From the NCBI RefSeq assembly GCF_011082725.1, contig NZ_CP049715.1:992001-1056000 (forward strand): a DNA stretch of 64,000 bases, read 5' to 3'. The notes below the pieces were generated by a model, which saw only the letters and a program-made list of their open reading frames with translations, made no database searches and was not told the DNA's origin. Both the position numbers and the translations under genes were made by a program. The number at the start of each line of letters is the position of its first letter. The first letter of the stretch is position 1. Source of the DNA: Apibacter sp. B3706. GTDB taxonomy: Bacteria > Bacteroidota > Bacteroidia > Flavobacteriales > Weeksellaceae. Below, piece after piece: positions 24,328-33,750 of the stretch.

Positions 24328-24894
24328 ATGAAAGCATTATTATTTTTATTGGGAGCATTACTATTAATTTCTTGTAATAAAAAAAATTCCGATACTAAAA
24401 CTCTTACGAAAGATGAAATCCTTACTTATCAACTGGATTCCATAAAAAAAAATTTACCTGAAGAAAAAAAGAAAATCTATAGTTTATTTAAGATTGACGT
24501 ACTAAAAATTCCCGACAGCTCATTTATACGTATTGAGGAGACCGAAAAAGGAATAACATACAGAAAAGTACTTGATTATAAAGAATTAAATCTCTTTAAA
24601 GTTATTAAGATTGTTGTCCACAAAGAAACTCAATATGGTAAAAATGTAATTTTTTTAAGTGATACTAATAAAGATGAATGGGCTAATATTTTAAATATGT
24701 CTGATCAAATATATTCCATAATGGGAATGGATGATGATAAAAAAGGCCCCCTAAGCTATGTTGAAAAAAATAAATACGATATGGGGAGACTAAATATTCT
24801 TAGAACTTGGGAAAAAATACAATGGGCTGTTGGATATTCTATTAGTCCACAAGATATAAAATTAACAATATGGAATGTAGAAAATATAGATTAA
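24328..24894 (+). CDS. Prophage-encoded lipoprotein (moron)
   Basis: 188 residues. A clear lipoprotein signal ends LLLISC with Cys16 as the lipid site. The mature part is helical and charged with no recognised domain. An own weak -7 box (AAACTTTG) lies just upstream. Prophage lipoproteins in accessory islands often act in surface exclusion; this is only inferred. Confidence 0.6.
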   Translation: MKALLFLLGALLLISCNKKNSDTKTLTKDEILTYQLDSIKKNLPEEKKKIYSLFKIDVLKIPDSSFIRIEETEKGITYRKVLDYKELNLFKVIKIVVHKETQYGKNVIFLSDTNKDEWANILNMSDQIYSIMGMDDDKKGPLSYVEKNKYDMGRLNILRTWEKIQWAVGYSISPQDIKLTIWNVENID

Positions 24895-24985
24895 AAGCAA
24901 TTACATAAAATATAAAACATACTCACTTAAGAAAAGTAACTTTTTGGTTTTTAACAGGTTTATCAGATACTATAAATGTTTAGTT

Positions 24986-25375
24986 TTATTTCTTTTCATA
25001 AGCTGACAAATCATTCTTCAACTCATTGATTTCTTCCCTGTATGATTCATTTAACGCTTCTAACCTTTTTACTTTCAACTCTAAAGAATTAATTTTTTTT
25101 TGTATTTGTACAGAATCCGTTAAAACTACAACGGCTGTTTTTTCATTATTCTCATTAACTGTTTTTAGCATCTCTCCTTTCCCCGTTAAAAGCCATTCAG
25201 GATTAATCTCAGGGAATAAGTGTAAGATATTTTCTACTTTGTCTACGCCTATTGTTTTATTTTTCCTATACTGACTAGCAAAAGAGCCATTTGAAAACCC
25301 AACAGTTTCTTCAAATTTTCTTACAGAAATGCCCTTATAATCAATAAAAGACTTAATTCTTTTAACGGTATTCAT
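24986..25375 (-). CDS. Helix-turn-helix repressor with coiled-coil C-terminus
   Basis: 129 residues on the minus strand, the only leftward gene between base 1 and the integrase. HTH XRE-like N-terminal domain (SVRKFEETVGFSNGSFASQY, then FPEINPEWLLTGKGEML, a hallmark of Bacteroidota phage repressors). The C-terminus (residues 85-129) is a coiled coil, and the S24 autocleavage domain is absent, so SOS-type self-cleavage is not expected. It sits in the middle of the tail region facing away from the gene-free stretch at 25376-25484, its likely operator. Confidence 0.75.
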   Translation of the reverse strand: MNTVKRIKSFIDYKGISVRKFEETVGFSNGSFASQYRKNKTIGVDKVENILHLFPEINPEWLLTGKGEMLKTVNENNEKTAVVVLTDSVQIQKKINSLELKVKRLEALNESYREEINELKNDLSAYEKK

Positions 25376-25484
25376 ATATTCTTAATTAAAAAATATAAAA
25401 TATTTCTTACATTTTATTTTTTGTGTAGAAAATATCTTATATATTTGTACCAAATAAAGTACAAAAAGTATAACAAACAAATAT
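25376..25484. promoter_or_regulatory. Divergent control region upstream of the repressor
   Basis: TATATTTG at 25440-25447 with TTG at 25421-25423 (16-base spacer) forms a rightward promoter of flavobacterial type. An imperfect inverted repeat (AATATTTCTTAC against GTAGAAAATATC, about 25401-25436) overlaps it and could bind the repressor. GTAC repeats follow (25447-25471). Confidence 0.5.
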
Positions 25485-25559
25485 ATGAGAAAATATAATA
25501 TTTATAATCAAGAAATTATCAATCTATTAATGAGAAGACATATTTTAAATAAAATTTAA
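25485..25559 (+). CDS. 24-residue ORF after the divergent promoter
   Basis: ATG 25485 to TAA 25559, peptide beginning MRKYNIYNQEIINLLMRR. Placed like a small lysogeny regulator directly opposite the repressor, but too short to assign. Could be a truncated HTH protein or a leader peptide. Confidence 0.3.
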   Translation: MRKYNIYNQEIINLLMRRHILNKI

Positions 25560-25563
25560 ACCC

Positions 25564-25953
25564 ATGAAAAAAACTATACCATACAATGAGCAAGAAAGAT
25601 TTCAACCGATAGGCACACAAATTCTTTTTTTATTGAAAAATACCAAACATTTCATTCATTTAATGCAGGAAGCCGAAGCAAGCGAATTAACGGAAAAATT
25701 ATTTCCAAAAGCAGATCTTAAAGAAAAAAAGATACTTCACAGCTTTTTTGGGTTTTACAACAATATTTCGGTCTTAGATGTTTTTAAAGAAAAACCATCC
25801 TATGAAATGATGCGGCAACTGGCCCATATAATCAATACGTATGATTCTTCCTTTCAACCTTTTGTTGAAATTGTTCAACAAACGGTAGATCATACAAAAA
25901 AGGAACATGTAAAATATATAGGAAAAAAATATACTCCATCTTATGAGCCATAA
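25564..25953 (+). CDS. Accessory protein of unknown function
   Basis: 129 residues, helical and without recognised domain (HFIHLMQEAEASELTEKLF, then LHSFFGFYNNISVLDVF). First complete rightward gene after the repressor region; its 3' end overlaps the next gene by 11 bases. It could belong to the early lysogeny or immunity functions. Confidence 0.5.
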   Translation: MKKTIPYNEQERFQPIGTQILFLLKNTKHFIHLMQEAEASELTEKLFPKADLKEKKILHSFFGFYNNISVLDVFKEKPSYEMMRQLAHIINTYDSSFQPFVEIVQQTVDHTKKEHVKYIGKKYTPSYEP

Positions 25954-26218
25954 AAAAAACTATGAATCATCGGCGGAAATACGCGAAGCACAATATCAAG
26001 AATTACTTTCTTCCATTTACGCGAGCGGGTGTCGTATAGAAGATTACTCAAAAGTATTGCTTTATCTTCAAAGCATCCTTCTGGCTCAAAATAAAGAGAA
26101 AAAAGAGGTGTTGGATAATTGGACGGTCCCCTACATAGAATCCCTTTTAATTTTCTTTTCCGAATTAAAAAAAGATAAGGAAATTATGGATGCTAACAGA
26201 AATTACATTAAATTTTAA
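25943..26218 (+). CDS. Accessory small protein, paralogue of the gene at 23396
   Basis: 91 residues, helical, with NWTVPYIESLLIFFSEL and LLYLQSILLAQNKEKKE matching the gene at 23396 (LLYLSSLEMNSKKNKNK, NWVFPYIESLFVFF). Both are short paralogues flanking the repressor, suggesting a duplicated accessory unit. Function unknown. Confidence 0.55.
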   Translation: MSHKKNYESSAEIREAQYQELLSSIYASGCRIEDYSKVLLYLQSILLAQNKEKKEVLDNWTVPYIESLLIFFSELKKDKEIMDANRNYIKF

Positions 26219-26231
26219 TTAAATTTAAAAT

Positions 26232-26528
26232 ATGGTAGAATATAAAGAAGAAATTAAAAAATTGTTAACCTCTCTTTACGAACAAGGTAACCCGGTTGAT
26301 CATGACGCTCAATTGACGACCCGGGAAATATATTACGATTTACTCTCTTTGCTTCCCGAAAAAGCCATAGACGAATACGACGTATATGAAGTGCTTTCCT
26401 CGCTTTATACCCCTTTTTACGTGTCTTCTTCTAAATATGAAGTGGTAATGACTGCAGAAGGAACCCCGAAAATTATTGAAAATAAACGGGAAGGAGTCAA
26501 ATTCCTTTGGCATTTAAAAAGAATATGA
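26232..26528 (+). CDS. Accessory protein of unknown function
   Basis: 98 residues with an LTTREIYYDLLSLLPEKAIDEYDVYEVL region that looks like a helical domain followed by two strands (YEVVMTAEGTPKIIEN). No family recognised. It is the last gene before a strong terminator at 26583. Confidence 0.5.
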   Translation: MVEYKEEIKKLLTSLYEQGNPVDHDAQLTTREIYYDLLSLLPEKAIDEYDVYEVLSSLYTPFYVSSSKYEVVMTAEGTPKIIENKREGVKFLWHLKRI

Positions 26529-26582
26529 CCTACTACGTATCTAAAAATAGAAATTCAAAAAGATAAAATAAATAGAATTCAT

Positions 26583-26615
26583 ATACCGCTTGAGAAATCA
26601 AACGGTATTTTTTTT
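26583..26615 (+). terminator. Rho-independent terminator closing the accessory island
   Basis: Stem ATACCG/CGGTAT (26583-26588, 26603-26608) with an inner TTGA/TCAA helix capped by a GAAA tetraloop, then eight Ts. The last T is the first base of the TGTCC box of late-promoter element 5. Confidence 0.85.
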
Positions 26616-26650
26616 GTCCTTTCTTTTCATCGCATTATTCCTTCATTTTA
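26615..26650 (+). promoter_or_regulatory. Late-promoter element 5 (TGTCCTTT ... ATTTTA)
   Basis: TGTCCTTT at 26615 and ATTTTA ending at 26650, 36 bases overall; the final G of the TTTG box is replaced by A. It drives the tail-completion and tape-measure genes, with the first ATG 10 bases downstream. Confidence 0.5.
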
Positions 26651-26660
26651 CATAAAAAAA

Positions 26661-27089
26661 ATGCAGGAAAAAGAAATAGGCAAAGCAGCGGCCTCCATGG
26701 TTAAAACTGCTTTACAAGAAAAAATCAGAAATTCCGGTTTGCACCTGTCCGATAAAAAGAAAAACTCTTTGGTGAAAGCTACCGGAGCGCCCAGAATGTC
26801 CAAAATTTACCCCGGTGAATTATACGGAATAGCAGTAAAAATGCCCAAACACGGATTTGTTTTAAACTTTGGAGCAACTACCCAAAGAAGAACCGGTATC
26901 GTCAAACGCGAAACGCCCCGCACGACTTTTTACAAAAGAAAAGCCCATCCGTTTCATTTAGAGCCTCGTTCTTTTATCGATGATGCCATAACGGATAGCG
27001 GGGCCGTTGACTATTTAAGTGAAAAAATAGGGGAAATTCGAGCCGAAGCCGTCGTAAATCAAATAGGAAAAGCCTTCAGTCATGAGTAA
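26661..27089 (+). CDS. Tail-completion protein candidate (HK97 gp10-like)
   Basis: 142 residues ahead of the tape measure, which it overlaps by 8 bases. The KMPKHGFVLNFGATTQRRTG motif, then a loop and EPRSFIDDAI, recalls HK97 gp10-like proteins (tail-completion, minor tail). Alpha/beta with basic N-terminal helix. Assigned by motif resemblance and place in the tail module. Confidence 0.6.
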   Translation: MQEKEIGKAAASMVKTALQEKIRNSGLHLSDKKKNSLVKATGAPRMSKIYPGELYGIAVKMPKHGFVLNFGATTQRRTGIVKRETPRTTFYKRKAHPFHLEPRSFIDDAITDSGAVDYLSEKIGEIRAEAVVNQIGKAFSHE

Positions 27090-30000
27090 ATCAAATGTCA
27101 CCAACCAACAAATAAAAATTAAAATTAACGGCAAAGAGATTAAAAACACTCTGGCCGATATGGGGTTGGAAATTGGTAAATTAACCAAAGAACTGCGGAA
27201 TTTAGACAAAACCGACCCGCAATTTAAAAACAAAGTAGCCGAACTAAAAAAAGCTAAGGAAGCCTACGCCGATTTAAAAAATGAAATTAAAGGAGTCCCC
27301 GGCTTTTTTGATAAAATGACCTTAAGCGTCAAGAGTTTTTATTCGGCCTTAGGATTAGCGATTGGAGTACAAACATTCGTAACGGCCCTTTCCAATGCTT
27401 ACTCCATAGTCAAAGACTTTGATTCGGCACAATCCGAATTGGCCGCCATACTGGGTAAAAACAAGATAGAGATTGCCGGGCTGACGGCCTTAACTCTGAA
27501 ACTAGGAGCAACCACGGCCTTTACGGCAACTCAGGCTACACAAGCAGCTACAGAATTGGCTAAATTAGGTTTTTCCGTAAACGAAATAAAACAATCTCTG
27601 GGAGGCATTATAGACGGAGCCGTTGCGTTAGGTTCCGAAATTCCCGAAACAGCAGAATTGGTAGCCGCTACCTTGAAAGCGTTCGGCTTGCAAGCGCAAG
27701 ATACCACGCGGGTAGTGTCTGTTTTGGCTGCCGGAGCTAACGCCACTTCTCTGGGGTTTGAAAGCCTGAAAACTTCTTTGGGAAATGTTGCCCCGGCAGC
27801 AGCGGCAGCCAATTTAAGCATTGAGCAAACAGTGGCTTTATTGGGTTTAATAACCGATAATGGTATTGATGCTTCAACGGCGGGCACTTCGTTGCGTAAT
27901 ATGCTAATTAAACTGGCAGACAGCGGGATGCCTTTACAAGAAGCGTTAAATCAAATTGCCGATTCTCAAAACCAATTAACTAAGGCCACGGAATTGTTTG
28001 ATGTGAGATCTGCCGTATCGGCCATTGCTCTGGCTTCTCAAAAAGATAAAGTTACGGAGCTTACCGATGCCTTAACCGGTCAGGAAGCCGTATTAAAACA
28101 AATGGCTAAAACCCGACTGGACAATCTGGAAGGAAGCGTGACACTCTTTAAATCGGCGTGGGAAGGATTGGTTTTATCCATTGAAAAAGGCGACGGGATC
28201 ATCGGAAGTTCAATTCGAAATTTCGTTGATCTGGGTACTTCTTTGCTCAATCTAATAACCCCTGTACAAGGTTTGTCGGGTGAATTACAAGAACAACAAG
28301 TGCAAATGAATTTGTTGGCCATAGAGGTTTTAAGAGTTTCCGAAAAAGAGGAACAAAGACATGAAGCCATCGAACGTTTAAAATCTTCTTACCCTGAATT
28401 TCTGAACTATTTATCGGATGAAAATATAAGCAATAAACAACTGATGGAAGCATTGGATAAAATCAATGCGCAATATGCCCGCAAAATATCAATAGCAAAA
28501 GGACAGGAAGAATTAACCCGTTCCCTGAAAAATCAAAAAGAGACTACGGAAGAGCTGGGAAAAGCTCAACAAGAATTATTAAAAACATTACTCGATATTT
28601 CCAACACAATTCCGGAAATTAAAGTAAATTTTTCTGCACAAGATTTAGCTGCCGAAACCCAAAGAGTATTGGATGAAATGTATAAATTGGGGGAAGGATG
28701 GAGCTTGAATTATTTTAAATTGCAAAGATTATCTACTAAATATGTAACGGCTGCTCATGCGTTAAATGGATATAATAAAGAAGTTGATGAAGCAAGAACC
28801 AAAAATGACAGGTTAGTTAATGCGGTAGAAAAACAAGAAAGTGCCCATTTATCTACCATCATTACCTACAATAAAGCCTCTGAAGTAATTGAAAAATACA
28901 AAAACGGATTACTCACACAAGGAGAGGCTTATTTTTCTCTGAGTAAAAATCAAACGGCCTCTTCTGCAGAACTTCTAGCCTTTGAAAAATTGGTGTCAAA
29001 TTTTTCAAATAATACCTTACAATCTTTTATCACACAACTGGCCAAAGAAAATATGGCCGTGGAAAGCTCGCGAGAAGTGATAAAAAATGCAGCGGTTACC
29101 TATCAATCACTTCAAGATGCTAAAAATAAATATATAGCCTTATTCCCTGAATCCATCCAAAAAACTAAGGAATTAAAAAAATCCATTGATGGGTTAACTC
29201 TCTCTGAAATTTTGGAAAAAACACAGTTGTTAGAACGCATTACCTATTTAGATAAAAATATTCAAATGAATACGTTGATGGGGGCATCCTTAGACGCATT
29301 AAGGGGTAAATACAATGAAATAGCTAAAACCCAAGACGATCTAAGTTCCATAAACGGGGTAAAAAGTAAAATAAACGATTTAAATGCAAAATATAATAGT
29401 GCAAATACGTCAGAAGAACGCTCAAAACTTAAAAAAGAAATAGCAGAACTTCAAAAAATAGAAGATGAAATGACCGGAAAGGCCGAAGAGCAAAGAAGGA
29501 AAAAAGCAGAAGAATCGATGAAAAAAGCAGCACAAGCGGCAAAAAAATTAGAAGAAAAAAACAATGCTGAAAGAAAAAAATTGCAAGAAGCGGCAAAGAA
29601 TGAAGCAGAAAAATTTCAAAAACAATTGCTTACTGCTGAAAGAAAATATCAGGATGAACATTACTCGCTTTTAAAAAACGGCTACGATAAAGACCTGATC
29701 CTTTTAAATATTGAATATACACGGAAAAAAGAAGATATTTCAAATGAAATTAAATCTTTGGAGGCCTTGTCAAAAGAATATGAAAAAAAAGCTTCCATCG
29801 CTTCAAAATTAGGGGACCGAGACACTTCGGATAAATTCAAAAAATTAGCCGAAGAACAAGTTCAGATTATCCAAATAAAAGAAGAAACGATAACCGCTTT
29901 AGAAAAAAAACATGCCGCTCAAAGACTTAAATTAATTTATGATTATCGCCGAAAAGAAATTGAAAAAACAAAAGAGAATTATGAAAATGAAATACGTAAT

Positions 30001-31278
30001 CTTCAAATCAGATATGAGGAGGAATTATCATTTATTACTGATTTAGAAACAGCAAAAATTATTCTTTTAAAATACTATGGTGAAAATGAAATAAAAAATC
30101 TGCGTACCATTAACGAGGCTAAGAAAAAATTAATTTATGCCCAAGAAAAAGAATTATATGAAATGCAACTTGAACAATTGAACGAATTACGTACACAATT
30201 GAATGACGAATTGCAAAAAAATGCCGATAATGAATACAACGGGTTAGATATTATTTTTACGGAAGAACAACTCGAAGAAAAAAAGAAACAATTGAATGAT
30301 GTCATTTTACTGATGAATAAAATCCAATCCATTTTAACGGGTAAAAAAGTTGATAAAGATAAAGAAGATAAGGAGGAAAAGGATAAAGAACGTTCAAAAA
30401 TCCTTTCAGGAATTGACTTACTCGGTTTTTCCGGTGACGAATGGGAAAACGCTTTTAAAAATTTAGACACATGGAGTGGAAAATTAAAAGCCGTTACCAT
30501 GTCGGTACAAGCTCTGCACAACGTTTGGGATTCTTTATATCAAATGCAAGCCGCATCAACTCAAAAATCAATCAAATATTACGAACGCGAAACCTCACGA
30601 AAAAAAGAATTGCTTAAAAATCAGTTAGAACAAGGATATATCAATCAATCACAATACGATGCAAAGGTTCAAAAATTGGAAGAAAAAATGGCTGAAAAAC
30701 GGGCGGATCTAGAGTATAAATCTGATCTTCAAAAATACCGAATGGATATATCTAAAGCTATTTCAAATACAGCTTTAGGGGTTACCCGGGCATTATCGTC
30801 CGCTAATTTTGTTTTAGCTTCCTTAGTTGCTGCGCAAGGAGGTCTTCAAGTAGGCATCATAACTAATAATAAACCGCAAAAAGGATATGTCGACGGGGGG
30901 GTAACTACCGGCTTAGGCTTTACGGACAATTCCGGCCATGAAGTAGCGGGAATCGTTCACGCCAAAGAATATGTAATTCCTGAATGGTTGCGACAGGATC
31001 CTCAAATAGCCCGTTTAGAAAAATATATTGAATATAAAAGAACCGGAGGTAAAAACTCCATAGAAGCCGAAGAGATTACCCCTTCAGCGCCTTCAGCAGC
31101 CTCTCAAAAATATACGGATGACTTAGGGGTGTTTTTGAAAGAAAATATAGCCTTACTTCAAAATTTAAAAAATAACGGAGTAATAGCCTATGTGTCGGAT
31201 GATTTTAAAACTACCACACATTTAATAGACCGACAGAAAAAAGTTAAAGAAATTTTAAATAACGCTAAAATAGTTTAA
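27082..31278 (+). CDS. Tail tape-measure protein
   Basis: 1398 residues, the longest gene in the window. The N-terminal third has the TP901-type pattern (LAKLGFSVNEIKQSLGGI, then AAAAANLSIEQTVALLGL), followed by long charged coiled coil (residues about 800-1110, rich in K and E) and a hydrophobic patch (NTALGVTRALSSANFVLASL) near 1230. Tape-measure length sets tail length; about 1400 residues would give roughly 200 nm by the usual ruler (family knowledge), which fits a siphovirus. Encoded on the transcript of late-promoter element 5. Confidence 0.9.
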   Translation: MSKSNVTNQQIKIKINGKEIKNTLADMGLEIGKLTKELRNLDKTDPQFKNKVAELKKAKEAYADLKNEIKGVPGFFDKMTLSVKSFYSALGLAIGVQTFVTALSNAYSIVKDFDSAQSELAAILGKNKIEIAGLTALTLKLGATTAFTATQATQAATELAKLGFSVNEIKQSLGGIIDGAVALGSEIPETAELVAATLKAFGLQAQDTTRVVSVLAAGANATSLGFESLKTSLGNVAPAAAAANLSIEQTVALLGLITDNGIDASTAGTSLRNMLIKLADSGMPLQEALNQIADSQNQLTKATELFDVRSAVSAIALASQKDKVTELTDALTGQEAVLKQMAKTRLDNLEGSVTLFKSAWEGLVLSIEKGDGIIGSSIRNFVDLGTSLLNLITPVQGLSGELQEQQVQMNLLAIEVLRVSEKEEQRHEAIERLKSSYPEFLNYLSDENISNKQLMEALDKINAQYARKISIAKGQEELTRSLKNQKETTEELGKAQQELLKTLLDISNTIPEIKVNFSAQDLAAETQRVLDEMYKLGEGWSLNYFKLQRLSTKYVTAAHALNGYNKEVDEARTKNDRLVNAVEKQESAHLSTIITYNKASEVIEKYKNGLLTQGEAYFSLSKNQTASSAELLAFEKLVSNFSNNTLQSFITQLAKENMAVESSREVIKNAAVTYQSLQDAKNKYIALFPESIQKTKELKKSIDGLTLSEILEKTQLLERITYLDKNIQMNTLMGASLDALRGKYNEIAKTQDDLSSINGVKSKINDLNAKYNSANTSEERSKLKKEIAELQKIEDEMTGKAEEQRRKKAEESMKKAAQAAKKLEEKNNAERKKLQEAAKNEAEKFQKQLLTAERKYQDEHYSLLKNGYDKDLILLNIEYTRKKEDISNEIKSLEALSKEYEKKASIASKLGDRDTSDKFKKLAEEQVQIIQIKEETITALEKKHAAQRLKLIYDYRRKEIEKTKENYENEIRNLQIRYEEELSFITDLETAKIILLKYYGENEIKNLRTINEAKKKLIYAQEKELYEMQLEQLNELRTQLNDELQKNADNEYNGLDIIFTEEQLEEKKKQLNDVILLMNKIQSILTGKKVDKDKEDKEEKDKERSKILSGIDLLGFSGDEWENAFKNLDTWSGKLKAVTMSVQALHNVWDSLYQMQAASTQKSIKYYERETSRKKELLKNQLEQGYINQSQYDAKVQKLEEKMAEKRADLEYKSDLQKYRMDISKAISNTALGVTRALSSANFVLASLVAAQGGLQVGIITNNKPQKGYVDGGVTTGLGFTDNSGHEVAGIVHAKEYVIPEWLRQDPQIARLEKYIEYKRTGGKNSIEAEEITPSAPSAASQKYTDDLGVFLKENIALLQNLKNNGVIAYVSDDFKTTTHLIDRQKKVKEILNNAKIV

Positions 31279-31280
31279 TT

Positions 31281-33749
31281 ATGAATGTACAATTACCTGA
31301 AAAAAACAAGGAAACAGGGGTTTATTTTACCGGTGATTCTCTTGCAACAACGATCCAGTGCCAAAAAAACTCTTATATTCAAATGAAGGCTACTATGCGC
31401 GTATATCCATTTTCGGGCGGTGCTCAACCCCTCCATTATTCCTCTGATTATGAATACTACCCGTTTAATGGTAAGACTACCGTATACTTAGGGAAAATTG
31501 CAGATTCATATTTTTATATTCCGGAATTACTTACCGAGGTATTTAATTTCGGCAAAATACAGGAGGGTATGAATGCTATACCGCTCTATCGTCCGTTGGA
31601 AATGGATATCACTTTCCATGAAATTAATTTAGAAAATGAAAAAGTCATTCATGAGCTTTCCTTTACTAATATTAAATTTATTAAAGGCTACTCTAACTCC
31701 TTATTGAAAAACAAACTCTATACTTCACGTTTAGGAAGTAATTCTTTAGTGTCTTACAGTTCCTTTTTGCCAATGTCGTTGTATAAAAATAATCAACTGT
31801 TGTATAAAAATAATACTAAAAATGATGTGTTATACGCTAACCTATATAAAGATTCCTTAAAAAAAAGCGGGGATGTATTTAATTTAAAACATTCGGACTC
31901 TTCTGCTGTAGTTCAAAAATGGATTTCTTTTCCTCAATCGCTACAATCTGTACATATCGTTTGGCTGGATGAAAATTTGACACTTCAAATTTTCGAAATG
32001 ACCGGTGAATATTTAACCAACTTGCAACATGAATTATTAACTAATGTCTTTATACGCGATCAAGTCGAAATAAAAAAGGTGTTATCTTCTGAGATCACTA
32101 AAAAAATAACCCTCAACAGCGGTTATATTTTAGAGGACGATATAAACATTTTATCTTCAATTATTAAATCTGCCAGGTCCTGGATAAGCTTTGATCATTT
32201 AAAATCGTTTACTTCTTTTATTTGTAATACTAAAGAGTTGGAGAAAAAAAGCGATCAATCGATACATTCATATGAATTAGAGATCATCTTAAATGACAAC
32301 GTTGAAATTCATAAAAAAATAGAAATTGAATCTGACTTTGTATTCGATTTTATAGCTGATGGAACTAATGATAATACCCTTAATTTAACGTCTGCTTTTC
32401 CTTCCGGTAAAATAGAAATTATTGATTGGGGGGACGGAACGGTTAATTCGGAATTATCGCATCGTTATCTTTCCTCTCAAGAATATAGAATTCAAGTTAA
32501 AATACCGAATCTTACAAGTGTTCATATGGACCATCTAAAGATTAGATCGGTAATTAAACTTCCAAAAACATTAGATCAATTGAGCTTTACCGGTTGTTGT
32601 TTCACTTCAGAATCTATTCATAAGCTTTTATCTTTAGTTTTAGCCCATAATCCGAAAAGAGGACTTTTTGGGGCTACTTCCGGAAATCTAATATATCGAA
32701 TTGCCTTTTATAGTTTTATCTGTATTGATGAGCAAAAACCGGGAGTGATTTTGACTCCTGAATCCATAGAGTTAGCTAACAAATTATCCAACAATCGCTG
32801 GTTTATTGATTACCATTATGCGAATTCGGAAAATCATATAACAAGCTCACGATATCAAGACCCGGATAATGCACTTAAATATTGGAATGATGAACCGTCT
32901 TTTGAAATAGATTTAAATCCTAGATTTTTGGTAGAAGGCGAAATTAGAACTACAAATGCTGAAATAATAAGCAGATCATCCGGAGTTAATGCAGATGATA
33001 CCATGTTAAATTATTTTGGCGCAATATGGCAGCATCCTGACGACTTTTGGTTAGTTGAAAATCTCATGTCGCAACCGGTAAAATCTCAATTTCAATTACC
33101 CATGTCTTTTTATTCCAAAGGTTGCTATAATTTAAAAATCGGGCAAATGATGAAGCCTGTTAAAATAAATAATTTTTATGAATATAATCATATGTCTATG
33201 AATGATTTTGTACTTGATGTAATAGCTGCAAATGAAGTATTATTTGCTTATTATGACAGAGACTATACAATAGAGGTTTCCGGAGCCCCTTCAATTAAGT
33301 CATTTGATGTTTTACCTTTAAATAATGCATTATATAAAGGATTAGGAAAAACAAATGATACTATGACTCCTAAACTGGTTTTTGACAGTCAACTTAAAGA
33401 TACTACCATAAATAATATTTGTTGGGAAGCAGAAGAATCGGGCGAATATGAATTTTCATTTATAAATTTTATAGTGGATTTCAAAAGTTTAAGAGAAAAA
33501 ATGTCCGGAATCCCCGGTTTTTATTTAGCGTATTATAAAGAAAACGGAGATTTTGAATTGTCAAATAATATGGGGATTAATGAGTGGGTTAATTATAGAG
33601 TGGAAATAAATCGAGTTATAACTTTAAATATAAATAAAGGGGATAAAATTATACCTCTGTTAAACGGAACCTGGGATACTCCTTTAACGCCTGTTAAAGG
33701 AACTATTAAAATTTTGGCGGGGTCAAGATTAATTATATCAAAAAAATAA
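31281..33749 (+). CDS. Large tail protein with PKD-like and leucine-rich-like segments
   Basis: 822 residues, two bases after the tape measure. Middle region has KIEIIDWGDGTVN, a PKD-like loop, followed by short leucine-rich-like strands (PNLTSVHMDHLKIRSVI). The N-terminal part is beta-rich. Such domains are found in adhesive tail proteins. Distal-tail or receptor-contact role is inferred from position next to the tape measure. Confidence 0.6.
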   Translation: MNVQLPEKNKETGVYFTGDSLATTIQCQKNSYIQMKATMRVYPFSGGAQPLHYSSDYEYYPFNGKTTVYLGKIADSYFYIPELLTEVFNFGKIQEGMNAIPLYRPLEMDITFHEINLENEKVIHELSFTNIKFIKGYSNSLLKNKLYTSRLGSNSLVSYSSFLPMSLYKNNQLLYKNNTKNDVLYANLYKDSLKKSGDVFNLKHSDSSAVVQKWISFPQSLQSVHIVWLDENLTLQIFEMTGEYLTNLQHELLTNVFIRDQVEIKKVLSSEITKKITLNSGYILEDDINILSSIIKSARSWISFDHLKSFTSFICNTKELEKKSDQSIHSYELEIILNDNVEIHKKIEIESDFVFDFIADGTNDNTLNLTSAFPSGKIEIIDWGDGTVNSELSHRYLSSQEYRIQVKIPNLTSVHMDHLKIRSVIKLPKTLDQLSFTGCCFTSESIHKLLSLVLAHNPKRGLFGATSGNLIYRIAFYSFICIDEQKPGVILTPESIELANKLSNNRWFIDYHYANSENHITSSRYQDPDNALKYWNDEPSFEIDLNPRFLVEGEIRTTNAEIISRSSGVNADDTMLNYFGAIWQHPDDFWLVENLMSQPVKSQFQLPMSFYSKGCYNLKIGQMMKPVKINNFYEYNHMSMNDFVLDVIAANEVLFAYYDRDYTIEVSGAPSIKSFDVLPLNNALYKGLGKTNDTMTPKLVFDSQLKDTTINNICWEAEESGEYEFSFINFIVDFKSLREKMSGIPGFYLAYYKENGDFELSNNMGINEWVNYRVEINRVITLNINKGDKIIPLLNGTWDTPLTPVKGTIKILAGSRLIISKK

Positions 33750-33750
33750 T

